Below, piece by piece: positions 1-7,599 of a DNA stretch of 64,000 nt; position 1 is the stretch's first letter, and each line of letters begins with the position of its first letter. The position numbers and the translations under genes were made by a program. The notes beneath the pieces are model-generated. The model worked only from the letters and a program-made list of their open reading frames with translations, was not told the DNA's origin and made no database searches. Source of the DNA: Algoriphagus sp. (lineage in GTDB: Bacteria > Bacteroidota > Bacteroidia > Cytophagales > Cyclobacteriaceae); contig JAGXQZ010000049.1 in the NCBI GenBank assembly GCA_018336015.1, forward strand, positions 93,905 to 157,904. The letters run 5' to 3'.

Positions 1-163
1 GCCAGATAGTAAAGGAATTTACCACAACCTGTGCAATTAAATCAACCCGAACGCTTACTCCACCTCAACCAACTCGCGATCACTCAAATGACTTCTTTGG
101 TTCGTCACCGAAATAATTTGGCTGAATTAAGAAGTTGAAAATCGAAAATCAGCCTTATTTTAG

Positions 164-322
164 CAAAGCCACAAGCACAATCGAAGCGGCTCCGAAAGCC
201 AGTTTATCATCGTGACACACAACAAGCGCACCATGGCCAGCACGGATATTATGTATGGAGTAACCATGATTGAGGCAGGTGTATTGAGGGTAGTTCCGGT
301 GGATTTGAGGGAGTTGGCCTAA
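164..322 (+). pseudogene. 3'-terminal remnant of smc (chromosome segregation ATPase)
   Basis: After an in-frame TAG at 161-163 this frame reads 52 codons to a TAA at 320-322. It contains SQFIIVTHNKRTM, then DIMYGVTM, and ends PVDLRELA. This is the C-terminal ATPase tail of bacterial SMC as found in Bacteroidota: the strand and D-loop/H-loop region after the Walker B motif. The similarity fades upstream of SESQF, and no Walker B or signature motif appears in any frame of 1-163. There is no start codon at the boundary, so it cannot be an intact gene. I infer a broken-off or duplicated smc 3' end, with the functional copy elsewhere. Nothing else recognisable lies in 1-163 or 323-498. Confidence 0.7.
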
Positions 323-498
323 GTATCGACTATCGCCTTTTCCTTATTAATTGTTGATTGGCAAGGAGACAAAAAATATTGAACGTGTGGTTGCATGGGC
401 AATAATTAAACTTATGGGAATCAATTTACTCCGGAATTTATATCTTTTTAGAAAGATGGATTTAAGGAATGACTTGATTTGGATATTTACCTTCTCTC

Positions 499-684
499 TT
501 ACCTCGGGGCTGCAATGCAAGGTTCGGCCGAATTTTGGGAAACTAGCCTCTCATTACAAACCGAACAGGAATAATATTTTAGGTTTCCGTACCAATCTGT
601 ACTCAACTCATGAATAAATTTAAGTTTACTGTAGCAATAAGGACAATGAACTTCGGAGGCTTTTATTTTTTTCTTTTCTTTCAT
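499..684 (-). CDS. small zinc-ribbon-like protein, 61 aa
   Basis: The protein has a CPYC pair near residue 14 and a CSVC pair near residue 40, the CxxC-n-CxxC spacing of a small zinc ribbon, with a basic N-terminus (MKEKKKIK). It begins 10 bases after the stop of the methyltransferase-HIT gene, so it is probably the last gene of that minus-strand operon. I do not recognise a named family. Zinc ribbons of this size commonly bind nucleic acid or act as an adaptor, but a function here is only inferred. The C-terminal residues (NSAEPCIAAPR) look unconserved, so the true end may have been altered by the rearrangement that left the nearby smc remnant. It could also be a chance reading frame. Confidence 0.5.
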   Translation of the reverse strand: MKEKKKIKASEVHCPYCYSKLKFIHELSTDWYGNLKYYSCSVCNERLVSQNSAEPCIAAPR

Positions 685-694
685 AAAAGGTAAT

Positions 695-1555
695 TTAATA
701 CACTTTCTTCTCCGGAATCACACCTCTCACTCCTCCTCTTGGATTTTCCATATCTCCCGCGTACCTCGGAATCAGATGGATATGAACATGGAAAACTGTC
801 TGTCCAGCTTTTTCTCCGACATTTATTCCAATGTTGAAGCCATCAGGATTGAAACGCTTTTGGATTTCCTTTTTCACCTTATTAAGCATAAACAGGCAGG
901 AAGCCTGTTCTTTGAAATTCAATTCAAAGTAATCCGAAACATGCCTTTTGGGAATGATTAAGGCGTGTCCTGGATTTACAGGGAATTTATCCAAAATGGA
1001 ATAAGCTTGAGCTGATTCAAAAATCAATTCCGCTTTGGATTCTGGATTACAAAACGGACAATCTGAGAGTAATTTTTCAACCTGATTGTAATGTCTGTAT
1101 TCGTAAATTTCGCAAGTATCATTCTTAAAAATGGACCGAAAAGGCAAAATGACATTAGTTTGAAATGTCGGTTTTTGGTGAATTTTATGCATTCGGAACC
1201 CTTCATAGACCAAATCCCTTCTGATCGCGAAATATGCTTTTCCCGAAGGCTTTAGTAAAGAGGAAATCTCCATTAAAACCAAAGCTTGTTCATCTGGCAG
1301 GAGAACATTCAGCACATAAAAGCAAATGATGGTATCAAAATTTTGCTCAGGAAATTTGGGAAAATAATGCTTATCATAGCCTTTGATGTCTACTCCATGA
1401 TTGGCTAAGATCTCAACGTCTTTTCCAAGTCCGCATCCAAAATCCAAAACTTCACCCAACAAAAGACCTCTTTCCTTCACAATTCTTGCAGGAAAAGAAA
1501 GAGAATCCCGATCCTTGGCTGTCAGGTGAGAAAATTGGTTTTCATTCTTGCCCAT
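695..1555 (-). CDS. bifunctional SAM-dependent methyltransferase / HIT-family protein
   Basis: This is a fusion of two domains. The first ~165 residues are a class I methyltransferase: motif I LDFGCGLGKD lies near residues 37-46, the acidic residue of motif II follows in GYDKH, and a motif IV-like stretch is FDTIICFYVLN. The last ~120 residues are a HIT domain: CPFC near 166-169, a conserved GHALIIPKRH segment, and the catalytic triad HVHIH near 256-260. HIT proteins hydrolyse or transfer nucleoside phosphates through the central histidine. The methyltransferase substrate is unknown. I chose the ATG at 1555 (MGKNENQF); an ATG at 1570 is possible. Either way the start overlaps the end of the HNH gene, so the two are probably translationally coupled. 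Confidence 0.85.
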   Translation of the reverse strand: MGKNENQFSHLTAKDRDSLSFPARIVKERGLLLGEVLDFGCGLGKDVEILANHGVDIKGYDKHYFPKFPEQNFDTIICFYVLNVLLPDEQALVLMEISSLLKPSGKAYFAIRRDLVYEGFRMHKIHQKPTFQTNVILPFRSIFKNDTCEIYEYRHYNQVEKLLSDCPFCNPESKAELIFESAQAYSILDKFPVNPGHALIIPKRHVSDYFELNFKEQASCLFMLNKVKKEIQKRFNPDGFNIGINVGEKAGQTVFHVHIHLIPRYAGDMENPRGGVRGVIPEKKVY

Positions 1556-2597
1556 AATATTCAAAACCATTATTGTGAGCGATGGTAATCAATGGTTGAA
1601 GTGTTTCCTTAAACCTCAACTTTCCCAAGGTTTCGTCAAGAAGACCATCAATAGTTGGAAAAATAGTAAGGTATTCCTCAATGACCCATGATTTTGGTGC
1701 TTTCTTAAAAACGATCTCAAAGCTTCTCTTTTGAATATCAAAAAAAGGTTCGAATAATTGTTCAAGCCTTGGGAGCTTATCACTTTTTGATGAATTGGTA
1801 GAAGAATGAGCAGGAACTAAATTCCAGTTTAAATTATGAGACACAAAGTTATAGGGCACAAAATGATCTAAAACATAATTTTCTTTAGTAAGCGGTATAT
1901 TGGAATAGATACACCTATGCTCATTTACCTCATCAAAATAGAGATTCCAAAACTCCAATTTGTTTTTGTTGAGATTACTCCTATTGATAGGCTTTATAAG
2001 CTTATTTGGAATATCAGGAACATTAGGATTATGCTTTTGTAAAAAGAGACTCAAATTCCAGTAGCAAAAGCTTTTTAGAATGGCTGAGTTTTTTAATAGA
2101 TATTGAAACCATTCTGGATTAATCTCTATGTGATGTTGATCCAAAAAGTATAGACTTTTTCTTTTTGGATCACGTGAGTAAAAATAGATTTGATTTTTAT
2201 TCAAGTTAGGAAACCAAGGCGAAAGGAACCAATGAGGCACTTGATTATCGAAATGGGACAGTGCAGATATCGATTTTAAATCATTTAAGGAAAGAATTTG
2301 ATTCCAAACCTGATTCTGATTTAAGTCTACTGGAATTCCTCTTTCGCGATGGAAAAAAGAAATTGTCTCCTGAATCTTGTCCTGTTTACCAAAAGAGACT
2401 TTGAAGTAATTAACAGTATACCATGCATTCGACAACATCCGAGAAAAAATTCTTCTTTTCTCAATTCTCAATCCTTCTTCTTCCAACAATTGAAGAAATG
2501 AGAGAAACCAATAATACTTATAGGTAGCTGAAGTCTTTTTAAATGTTGCAGATAAAAATTGAATAGGGAGTAAATTATCCTCAGGTAAATTGACCAT
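1542..2597 (-). CDS. HNH endonuclease-domain protein, 351 aa
   Basis: The C-terminal third carries an HNH nuclease signature: CIYS near residue 229, then VLDHFVPYNF (Asp244, His245), NWNLVPA (Asn259) and TNSSKSDKLP (Asn268). The DH, N and N/K residues form the metal-binding and catalytic core. The first ~220 residues are rich in aromatic and basic residues and match no domain I recognise; they may recognise the substrate. Only one Cys is visible before the HNH core, so a structural zinc is unlikely. The gene is visibly more AT-rich than the amidase region further on. It opens a three-gene operon with the methyltransferase-HIT fusion. A defence or modification role is inferred from this pairing only. 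Confidence 0.85.
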   Translation of the reverse strand: MVNLPEDNLLPIQFLSATFKKTSATYKYYWFLSFLQLLEEEGLRIEKRRIFSRMLSNAWYTVNYFKVSFGKQDKIQETISFFHRERGIPVDLNQNQVWNQILSLNDLKSISALSHFDNQVPHWFLSPWFPNLNKNQIYFYSRDPKRKSLYFLDQHHIEINPEWFQYLLKNSAILKSFCYWNLSLFLQKHNPNVPDIPNKLIKPINRSNLNKNKLEFWNLYFDEVNEHRCIYSNIPLTKENYVLDHFVPYNFVSHNLNWNLVPAHSSTNSSKSDKLPRLEQLFEPFFDIQKRSFEIVFKKAPKSWVIEEYLTIFPTIDGLLDETLGKLRFKETLQPLITIAHNNGFEYYGQE

Positions 2598-2780
2598 ATT
2601 TTTTTAAAAACTTTAGTTCAATTTAGCAAAAACCCACAAAAAACCATTTCAGAGTAGAATAATTGCCTAAGTGGAGATTGCAACTCCCCTTTCATATTCC
2701 AAAAAATTTGAATTTCCTCCATTACCCACTTGCCAAGTCCCTCTACCCCTTCCCAAGTCCCCCAGTTCACCTTTTTTCCG

Positions 2781-3011
2781 AACCTTTTCGCTTCGGAATC
2801 AAACCGGTTTGAAGGATTGGCGAAAAGGTTTGTCGGTTTTGTAAACAAGTTTGCGAATCTGGGAAACAGGTTTGCTGTTTTGCTCGCTCATTTCGCCGAA
2901 TCCGTAAAAAAGATCGGCAAATCCTCGAAGTGGTTTACCGAATCGGGAAGAAGTTTCGACACTTTGTCGAAAAAGTTTGTTTCCGAGGCAAATTACTTGC
3001 TTTTTCAAGCG
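2781..3011. repeat. eleven degenerate 21-bp tandem repeats
   Basis: From 2781 the sequence can be cut into eleven consecutive 21-base units, starting at 2781, 2802, 2823 and so on to 2991. Most units share an AA(A/C)nnGTTTnnn core. In one frame the units read as heptads such as NRFEGLA, KRFVGFV, NKFANLG, NRFAVLL, KWFTESG, RSFDTLS and KKFVSEA. Because 21 is a multiple of three, reading frames stay open on both strands (2730-3116 plus, 2799-3059 minus), so openness is not evidence of a gene. I see no signal peptide or convincing start. The gap from 2598 to 3141 otherwise holds only the terminator at 3086-3114. Confidence 0.75.
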
Positions 3012-3085
3012 AATGAAGTCACCCATTTTATGATCTACTGGACCTTTCTTCTTACCCACCCTAACACTTTAGCACTGTACTTCAC

Positions 3086-3114
3086 AAAAAAGCCGGAGAG
3101 GTTCGTCTCCGGCT
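3086..3114 (-). terminator. Rho-independent terminator of the 158-aa hypothetical gene
   Basis: An 8-bp perfect stem GCCGGAGA/TCTCCGGC with a 6-base loop lies at 3092-3113. On the minus strand it is followed by a run of T residues. It sits just after the stop of the minus-strand gene that ends at 3142. Confidence 0.8.
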
Positions 3115-3141
3115 AGTGTCAAGTCATGCATCAGGTCCTCT

Positions 3142-3618
3142 TTAGTCCTGAGGAGGGAGATTTTGCCGTTTGCCCTGACCTTCAAACCGCTTGCGCAGGT
3201 CGTCATAAATGGCCTTGGCATCGGGAACATTCATTTTGGCCGCCTGCTTCACCGAATTGTAATAACTCAGGGCACTGACATACGCTTCAGACCCGGCCAG
3301 CATGGTGGTGTCACTCAGCGTATCCTCAATCTGTGTGCATTGCCTTAGCAGAGGCAAGAGCTTGCTCACCGCTTCCCAGTCCTTGTCAAATTCTTCTTTT
3401 GGGACAAAAGGGGGCATAAACTGAGGATTACTACCGGCATACTCTGCCACCTTTCCGACGAAAGGTTCCGTGCCATCACTCATCTTCGGAATGGTCTTCC
3501 GCTGTTCGGGCGTGAGGGCAATCACATAAGGTGCAAGAATCTGTTGCACTTGGTCTAGGGCTGTTTTGACAGCCTGTAGATCCGCATCAGGGATCTGAAT
3601 GGAAATTTTGTTTTCCAT
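3142..3618 (-). CDS. conserved hypothetical protein, 158 aa
   Basis: This is a soluble, mostly helical protein with no signal peptide or membrane segment. It begins MENKISIQIPDADL and contains LTPEQRKTIPKMSDGTEPFV and a C-terminal SYYNSVKQAAKMNVPDAK segment. I recall proteins of this type as conserved hypotheticals in Bacteroidota, but I know no function. It stands alone: the next gene upstream on the same strand ends 186 bases away, and a terminator follows it at once. Codon and base use match the amidase region rather than the AT-rich cassette to its left. Confidence 0.8.
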   Translation of the reverse strand: MENKISIQIPDADLQAVKTALDQVQQILAPYVIALTPEQRKTIPKMSDGTEPFVGKVAEYAGSNPQFMPPFVPKEEFDKDWEAVSKLLPLLRQCTQIEDTLSDTTMLAGSEAYVSALSYYNSVKQAAKMNVPDAKAIYDDLRKRFEGQGKRQNLPPQD

Positions 3619-3804
3619 GGTAAAAATGAGGTTTAGTGAAAAATTAAATTAAAACGGTAAGCTTAAGTTAAGTTCTTTAGTTGGAAAAACAAAAGAAAAG
3701 ATTGGGCAGGATTCTAAAACCTACCAGGTCTTTCCTTAAAGGGATTTGAACTGAGTTCACCAGGCATTCAGCCTTGACTTTCTGTTTACTTCAGCCTAAA
3801 GGCT

Positions 3805-5460
3805 TTACTTCGCAAATAAGGGTGGATGCTTTTCTTCAAAATCCGTCGCCTGCTGATAGGCTCGGGCAAGGGCTAAAATACTTCCCTCGTCATACAGGTT
3901 GCCCAAAAGCGTTAAACTGGTGGGCCTGCCCTTTTTGTCGAAGCCATTGGGCACACTGACCGCAGGATGCCCGGTCAGGTTGGTGATCAAGAGCTGCCTG
4001 CCCCGGTTGGAGGGAGCGATGATGACCTCATAGTCTTTGAAAAGCGCATGCATGGCCTCGATCAGCAGGCTGCGCTGCCGGTTGGCCTGAAGGTACTCGA
4101 CCGCAGGGATAAATCGGGACTGCCTCAGGGAATTGGCTCGAGAGGCTTCGTCCTGCTCGGTCAGCAAGTCTACGGCTCCACTCCGTACCAAGTCGTCAAA
4201 GAAAGCGCCCGCTTCGGCTCGGAGAATAATATCAAAGACAGCATAGGGAAAGTTGGCTGGCAATTCAATCGGAGTAGGCTCCACGCCCATCGTTTTCAAT
4301 ACTTCCAAGGTGGCTTTCAGATTGGCACCCCACTCCGTCGTGTCGGATTCAATGTCTTTTTTCAGGTAGGCCACTTTCAGTTGCGCAGGTGATTTTGTCA
4401 CCCTATTGAATGGGGCCTCATTGGTACTTGGGTCCTGGGGATCTTTGCCATAGAGTAGGCTGAAGATCAGTTCGCAATCCTCGGCAGAGCGGGCAAGTGG
4501 GCCGATTTTGTCCATGGACCAGCTGAGGCTCATGGCGCCCTGACGGCTGATTCGGCCATAAGTTGGGCGAAGGCCGGTGACTCCTGATCTAGAGGCGGGT
4601 GCTGTGATGGAGCCGAGGGTCTCTGTCCCGATGGCAAAGGCCACCAACCCTGCGGAGGTGGCTGCACCGGAACCGGCAGAGGAACCGCTCGCACCCTGGG
4701 TGAGGTCCCATGGATTTTTGGTTTTGCCCCCAAACCAGACATCACCACGTGCGAGTTCACCCGAAACGAGTTTTCCTAGCAATACGGCTCCCACCTCTTC
4801 CAAGCGCCTGACCACATAGGCCGTCGCATCAATTACTTGGTTGGAATACGGCGCAGCGCCCCAGGTGGTTGGATATCCGGGAACAGCCAAGAGGTCCTTC
4901 ACGCCATAGGGAATCCCATGCAAAATGCCCCGATACTTACCCGCGGCGAGCTCCTGATCTGCCCGCTTTGCCTGTTTGAGGGCCAGATCTTCCGTCAGCG
5001 TGATCACACTTTGGAGTTGGCCGTCGTAGCGCTTGATCCGATCCAGGTAGAGTCGAGTTAAAGCTTCGGAAGTGATTTTACGTTTTTTGATCAGCGAAGC
5101 CAACTGCGGAATCGTGTAAAAAGCGACCTCCTGAAGATCAGCAGGCAGACTTACCTCATCCGGGATCAGGAAAGGGGGATTGTCTTTTTTCTCAGGAAAT
5201 TGAAACCCCATGGGGCGTGGATCAAACTGGACTGCAGGTAGGGTCTCGTAGGGAACAGGATAGGCACGAAGGCTATCATACCCTGATTTGTTTTCCTTGA
5301 GGTAGTTGTATGCCACGTCAATTCGCTCATTTTCAAACTCCAGACCGATTAATTTTTGGCTGTGTCGGATGTCTTTTTTGGTAAAGCCAGCTTCGTTGGT
5401 TTTGCAGGAAAATAAGCCCAAAGCAAAAGCGAGCAGCGCGAAGAAAACGGATGGTTTCAC
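3805..5460 (-). CDS. amidase (amidase-signature family), predicted lipoprotein, 551 aa
   Basis: The amidase-signature core is clear: YGVKDLL supplies Lys188, GASGSSAGSG supplies the cis-Ser at Ser260, and GTETLGSI supplies the nucleophile Ser284. The 24-residue spacing between the two serines matches the family. Such enzymes hydrolyse C-N bonds of amides through a Ser-cisSer-Lys triad; GatA of the tRNA-dependent amidotransferase is a relative. The N-terminus is a lipoprotein signal (LGLFSC, Cys19), so the enzyme is probably anchored in the envelope, which rules out GatA. Residues 25-110 form an extension before the core. The substrate cannot be told from the sequence. There are no operon partners. 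Confidence 0.9.
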   Translation of the reverse strand: MKPSVFFALLAFALGLFSCKTNEAGFTKKDIRHSQKLIGLEFENERIDVAYNYLKENKSGYDSLRAYPVPYETLPAVQFDPRPMGFQFPEKKDNPPFLIPDEVSLPADLQEVAFYTIPQLASLIKKRKITSEALTRLYLDRIKRYDGQLQSVITLTEDLALKQAKRADQELAAGKYRGILHGIPYGVKDLLAVPGYPTTWGAAPYSNQVIDATAYVVRRLEEVGAVLLGKLVSGELARGDVWFGGKTKNPWDLTQGASGSSAGSGAATSAGLVAFAIGTETLGSITAPASRSGVTGLRPTYGRISRQGAMSLSWSMDKIGPLARSAEDCELIFSLLYGKDPQDPSTNEAPFNRVTKSPAQLKVAYLKKDIESDTTEWGANLKATLEVLKTMGVEPTPIELPANFPYAVFDIILRAEAGAFFDDLVRSGAVDLLTEQDEASRANSLRQSRFIPAVEYLQANRQRSLLIEAMHALFKDYEVIIAPSNRGRQLLITNLTGHPAVSVPNGFDKKGRPTSLTLLGNLYDEGSILALARAYQQATDFEEKHPPLFAK

Positions 5461-5628
5461 AGGTGGTGGAGTTGATCAAGGAAAGAAAGATTCACCAAAA
5501 TGGGTTCGATGAGTAAGATAAGGGAAAATCAAAAAATGCAGCAAGGTAATCGTGCTGACCGGAAAAATGGAAGGTCAAGGGAGGGGTAAATCTGGAGGAA
5601 TAGGAACCTGAAAAATCTGATTACCTAA

Positions 5629-6222
5629 TCAATAAAACTTGAGGTAATCGATCCATAGCTGAAAGCTTCCCTCCTGCTTGTCTGCTAGTATAAATCCTAT
5701 CCGTTGGATGTCTTTGAGTTGGTTGGGATCGATCCCCTGGCTGATGGTAACTCCCATTCTGCTGATTTCAAGATCTTTCAAGGGAATGGTGAGCGTGACC
5801 CAATTTTGGGTTTTGGAACCGAACTTTGCCCGAAACTTGGGAAGGTAAAAGGGGGTGTCTTTTTCGATCAAAATCTCAAACTTCCGATCGGTGTCTGATT
5901 TGTACCGGATCTCGCAAAAGCGATACCCCGAAAGGTCGTAATCGCCCAGGGCACCACGGAGCGAGACAAATCCTCCGTTGTTACGGAGCGAAACCACCCC
6001 GGTAAAGAGCAGCGCATCTTGGTCCAGTTTGGCTTGGGACTGAGACATCCCACCCATCACTCCGTCATTGATGATGGACCAGCGACCGAAGTTTTTTCCT
6101 TCTCCGAAATCAAAAATCAAGGGTTCCTTCATCGTATCTGAGTTGAGTTGAGCGTATAAATACAGGCCAAGAATTACAGTCCACATGTAACCTAAAGGGC
6201 TTTGGGTGTGGGATTGTTTCAA
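5629..6222 (-). CDS. CIA30-family protein, 197 aa
   Basis: The segment W-SIINDGVMGGMSQS followed by a beta-sandwich that ends in a WIDYLKFY strand is characteristic of the CIA30 family. It is named after a mitochondrial complex I assembly factor and has a galactose-binding-like fold. In bacteria the family is widespread and its role is not established; complex I assembly should not be assumed. An N-terminal hydrophobic stretch (MWTVILGLYLYA) could be a signal or anchor. Alternatively translation may start at MKEPLIFDFG (base 6132), which would remove it and give a soluble protein. The ceramidase-like gene lies upstream on the same strand, 170 bases away. Confidence 0.85.
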   Translation of the reverse strand: MKQSHTQSPLGYMWTVILGLYLYAQLNSDTMKEPLIFDFGEGKNFGRWSIINDGVMGGMSQSQAKLDQDALLFTGVVSLRNNGGFVSLRGALGDYDLSGYRFCEIRYKSDTDRKFEILIEKDTPFYLPKFRAKFGSKTQNWVTLTIPLKDLEISRMGVTISQGIDPNQLKDIQRIGFILADKQEGSFQLWIDYLKFY

Positions 6223-6392
6223 AGTCAGGGAAAAATAGGGAAGTACTCTTTTTTACTAGTTGGCTTTCTGCCGATGACCCACCCTGCCTTGCCACCGCAA
6301 AAGTGTTAAGGAGCCTGAGAAGTTTTCCTTCTTAGATGTCCTCAATTTCTCAGGAGAAATAAGGCATCCCAAGCCAATCTCACACAACACCT

Positions 6393-7298
6393 TTACCCCT
6401 CTCTTTCCTCCGACCTGAAGTAAAAAAATAAACACACGTACATCAGGCAAGTCAACAAATGCCAGATGGCATGACCTTGAATAAGGTAATCCGGCCCATT
6501 AAACCGATCTGCGATATCCAAATCCCGGATATAGGAACCCAACACCAACGTAACGATTCCCGCCACAAACCAGCGGATTTGGAGGTATTTACCCGGCGTA
6601 AACGCACTTACCCCTGCAAAGACAAAGAGCAGGCCACTGAGGTAGCCAGACACTTTTGAAAAGGAATACTCCCATTTGTAATAAGTAAAGTAGATGGAAG
6701 CAAAAACCACAACCACAGACAATAGCGGCCAACTAGACAGAGTTCGTCGGGTTCTGGGTATCCGGAGCTTTGGCAGCCAACTGCCCAAGGCCAGACCAGC
6801 CAGGCAAAGCAAGGTGGCATACATCCCGCCCACATCGCACTGTTGTCCATAGCGGGTCAGAGAAGCATGGAAAAATCCACTGCCCAACCCGAGGTAAATC
6901 CCTGCCAGTCCAAAAAGAAAAGTTTGGACCGGTGCAGCACACAAGTACCCTCGCTCTAGCGACCAGCTTCGCTTCCAGTCATAGACCGCCAACCCAATCA
7001 CGTAAAACCCGAAGCAGACGTAGAAGATATTGGACCAGGTATTGATCCGAGTGCGAAAAACGCTGTCGGGATAGATCCGCTCTCCGTATTCCGAATGGAG
7101 AAACTCCTCAGCGGGCACCCAATCCGCCCAAACGGGTTGATTTTTGAACATCAGGAAAACCAAAAGAGAAAGCAACAAGACGATAAATGTCCCTCCTAAA
7201 CCCGTCCAATGAACCCAGTTGGGGAGTTGATCGAGCTTCAATCGCTCCTTGATCGATAGGGTCGTTGGCTGATGGTGAGAGTCAATGGGTTCAGGCAT
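6393..7298 (-). CDS. ceramidase-like (CREST superfamily) membrane hydrolase, 301 aa
   Basis: This is a polytopic membrane protein with about seven hydrophobic segments. It carries the alkaline-ceramidase pattern: NTWSNIFYV, then GSGFFHASLT (Ser and His), an Asp in QCDVGGMYA, and a final QGHAIWHLLT with two His residues. In the CREST superfamily these Ser, His and Asp residues bind a catalytic zinc that cleaves amide-linked lipids. Sphingolipids occur in many Bacteroidota, so a ceramide-type or other N-acyl lipid substrate is plausible but inferred. The first 30 residues are hydrophilic, and there is a long periplasmic or cytoplasmic loop (residues ~55-85) before the NTWSN segment. It is followed on the same strand by the CIA30 gene. 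Confidence 0.8.
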   Translation of the reverse strand: MPEPIDSHHQPTTLSIKERLKLDQLPNWVHWTGLGGTFIVLLLSLLVFLMFKNQPVWADWVPAEEFLHSEYGERIYPDSVFRTRINTWSNIFYVCFGFYVIGLAVYDWKRSWSLERGYLCAAPVQTFLFGLAGIYLGLGSGFFHASLTRYGQQCDVGGMYATLLCLAGLALGSWLPKLRIPRTRRTLSSWPLLSVVVVFASIYFTYYKWEYSFSKVSGYLSGLLFVFAGVSAFTPGKYLQIRWFVAGIVTLVLGSYIRDLDIADRFNGPDYLIQGHAIWHLLTCLMYVCLFFYFRSEEREG

Positions 7299-7531
7299 TT
7301 GGTTTTGGAGAAATAGAAATCCGTGATTGGTTAGGAAAGGGACGTTTCTTAAAGATTACTATCCTTGCGGTGGATTCAGTAATCGGTATCCTAATTTGCC
7401 AAAACTTTTCACAAACCTTAGAAAACCTATTTTGTATTTTATGATTATCCGCTTTTCTACGAGTACCCAACTAAGAAAAGGTTTGAAGTACGATTAGAGA
7501 TGCTTTAGACTGTCGTCTGTGGTCAATCAAC

Positions 7532-7588
7532 GAATATCCGCAATCTTTAGAACCGATGACCTGCTTAGCGGTAAGCTTGCGGATATTC
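7532..7588. repeat. 12-bp perfect inverted repeat with inner small hairpin
   Basis: GAATATCCGCAA at 7532-7543 is the exact reverse complement of TTGCGGATATTC at 7577-7588, with a 33-base spacer. A smaller GCTTA/TAAGC pair lies inside the spacer. No T-run follows on either strand, so it is not an ordinary terminator. It sits just beyond the stop of the hydrolase gene. The whole 7299-7599 gap shows no gene I can support; a 39-codon minus-strand frame starting MNIRKLTAKQV lies across the repeat and may be chance. Confidence 0.6.
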
Positions 7589-7599
7589 ATAGTGTAGGC

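Noticed and set aside
351..617. 88-codon plus-strand open frame
   Set aside because: It overlaps the better-supported zinc-ribbon gene, shows no domain, signal peptide or conserved pattern, and lies in AT-rich sequence where such frames arise by chance.
2781..3011. possible CRISPR array
   Set aside because: The units are contiguous with no spacers and are too short and variable for CRISPR repeats.
2730..3116. 128-codon plus-strand and 86-codon minus-strand frames over the 21-bp repeats
   Set aside because: Both are open because the repeat period is a multiple of three. No start context, signal or known domain supports either.
3619..3804. tRNA or other RNA gene
   Set aside because: No cloverleaf or GTTCRANNC T-loop was found in this or other intergenic gaps when read by eye; a tRNA search program would decide.
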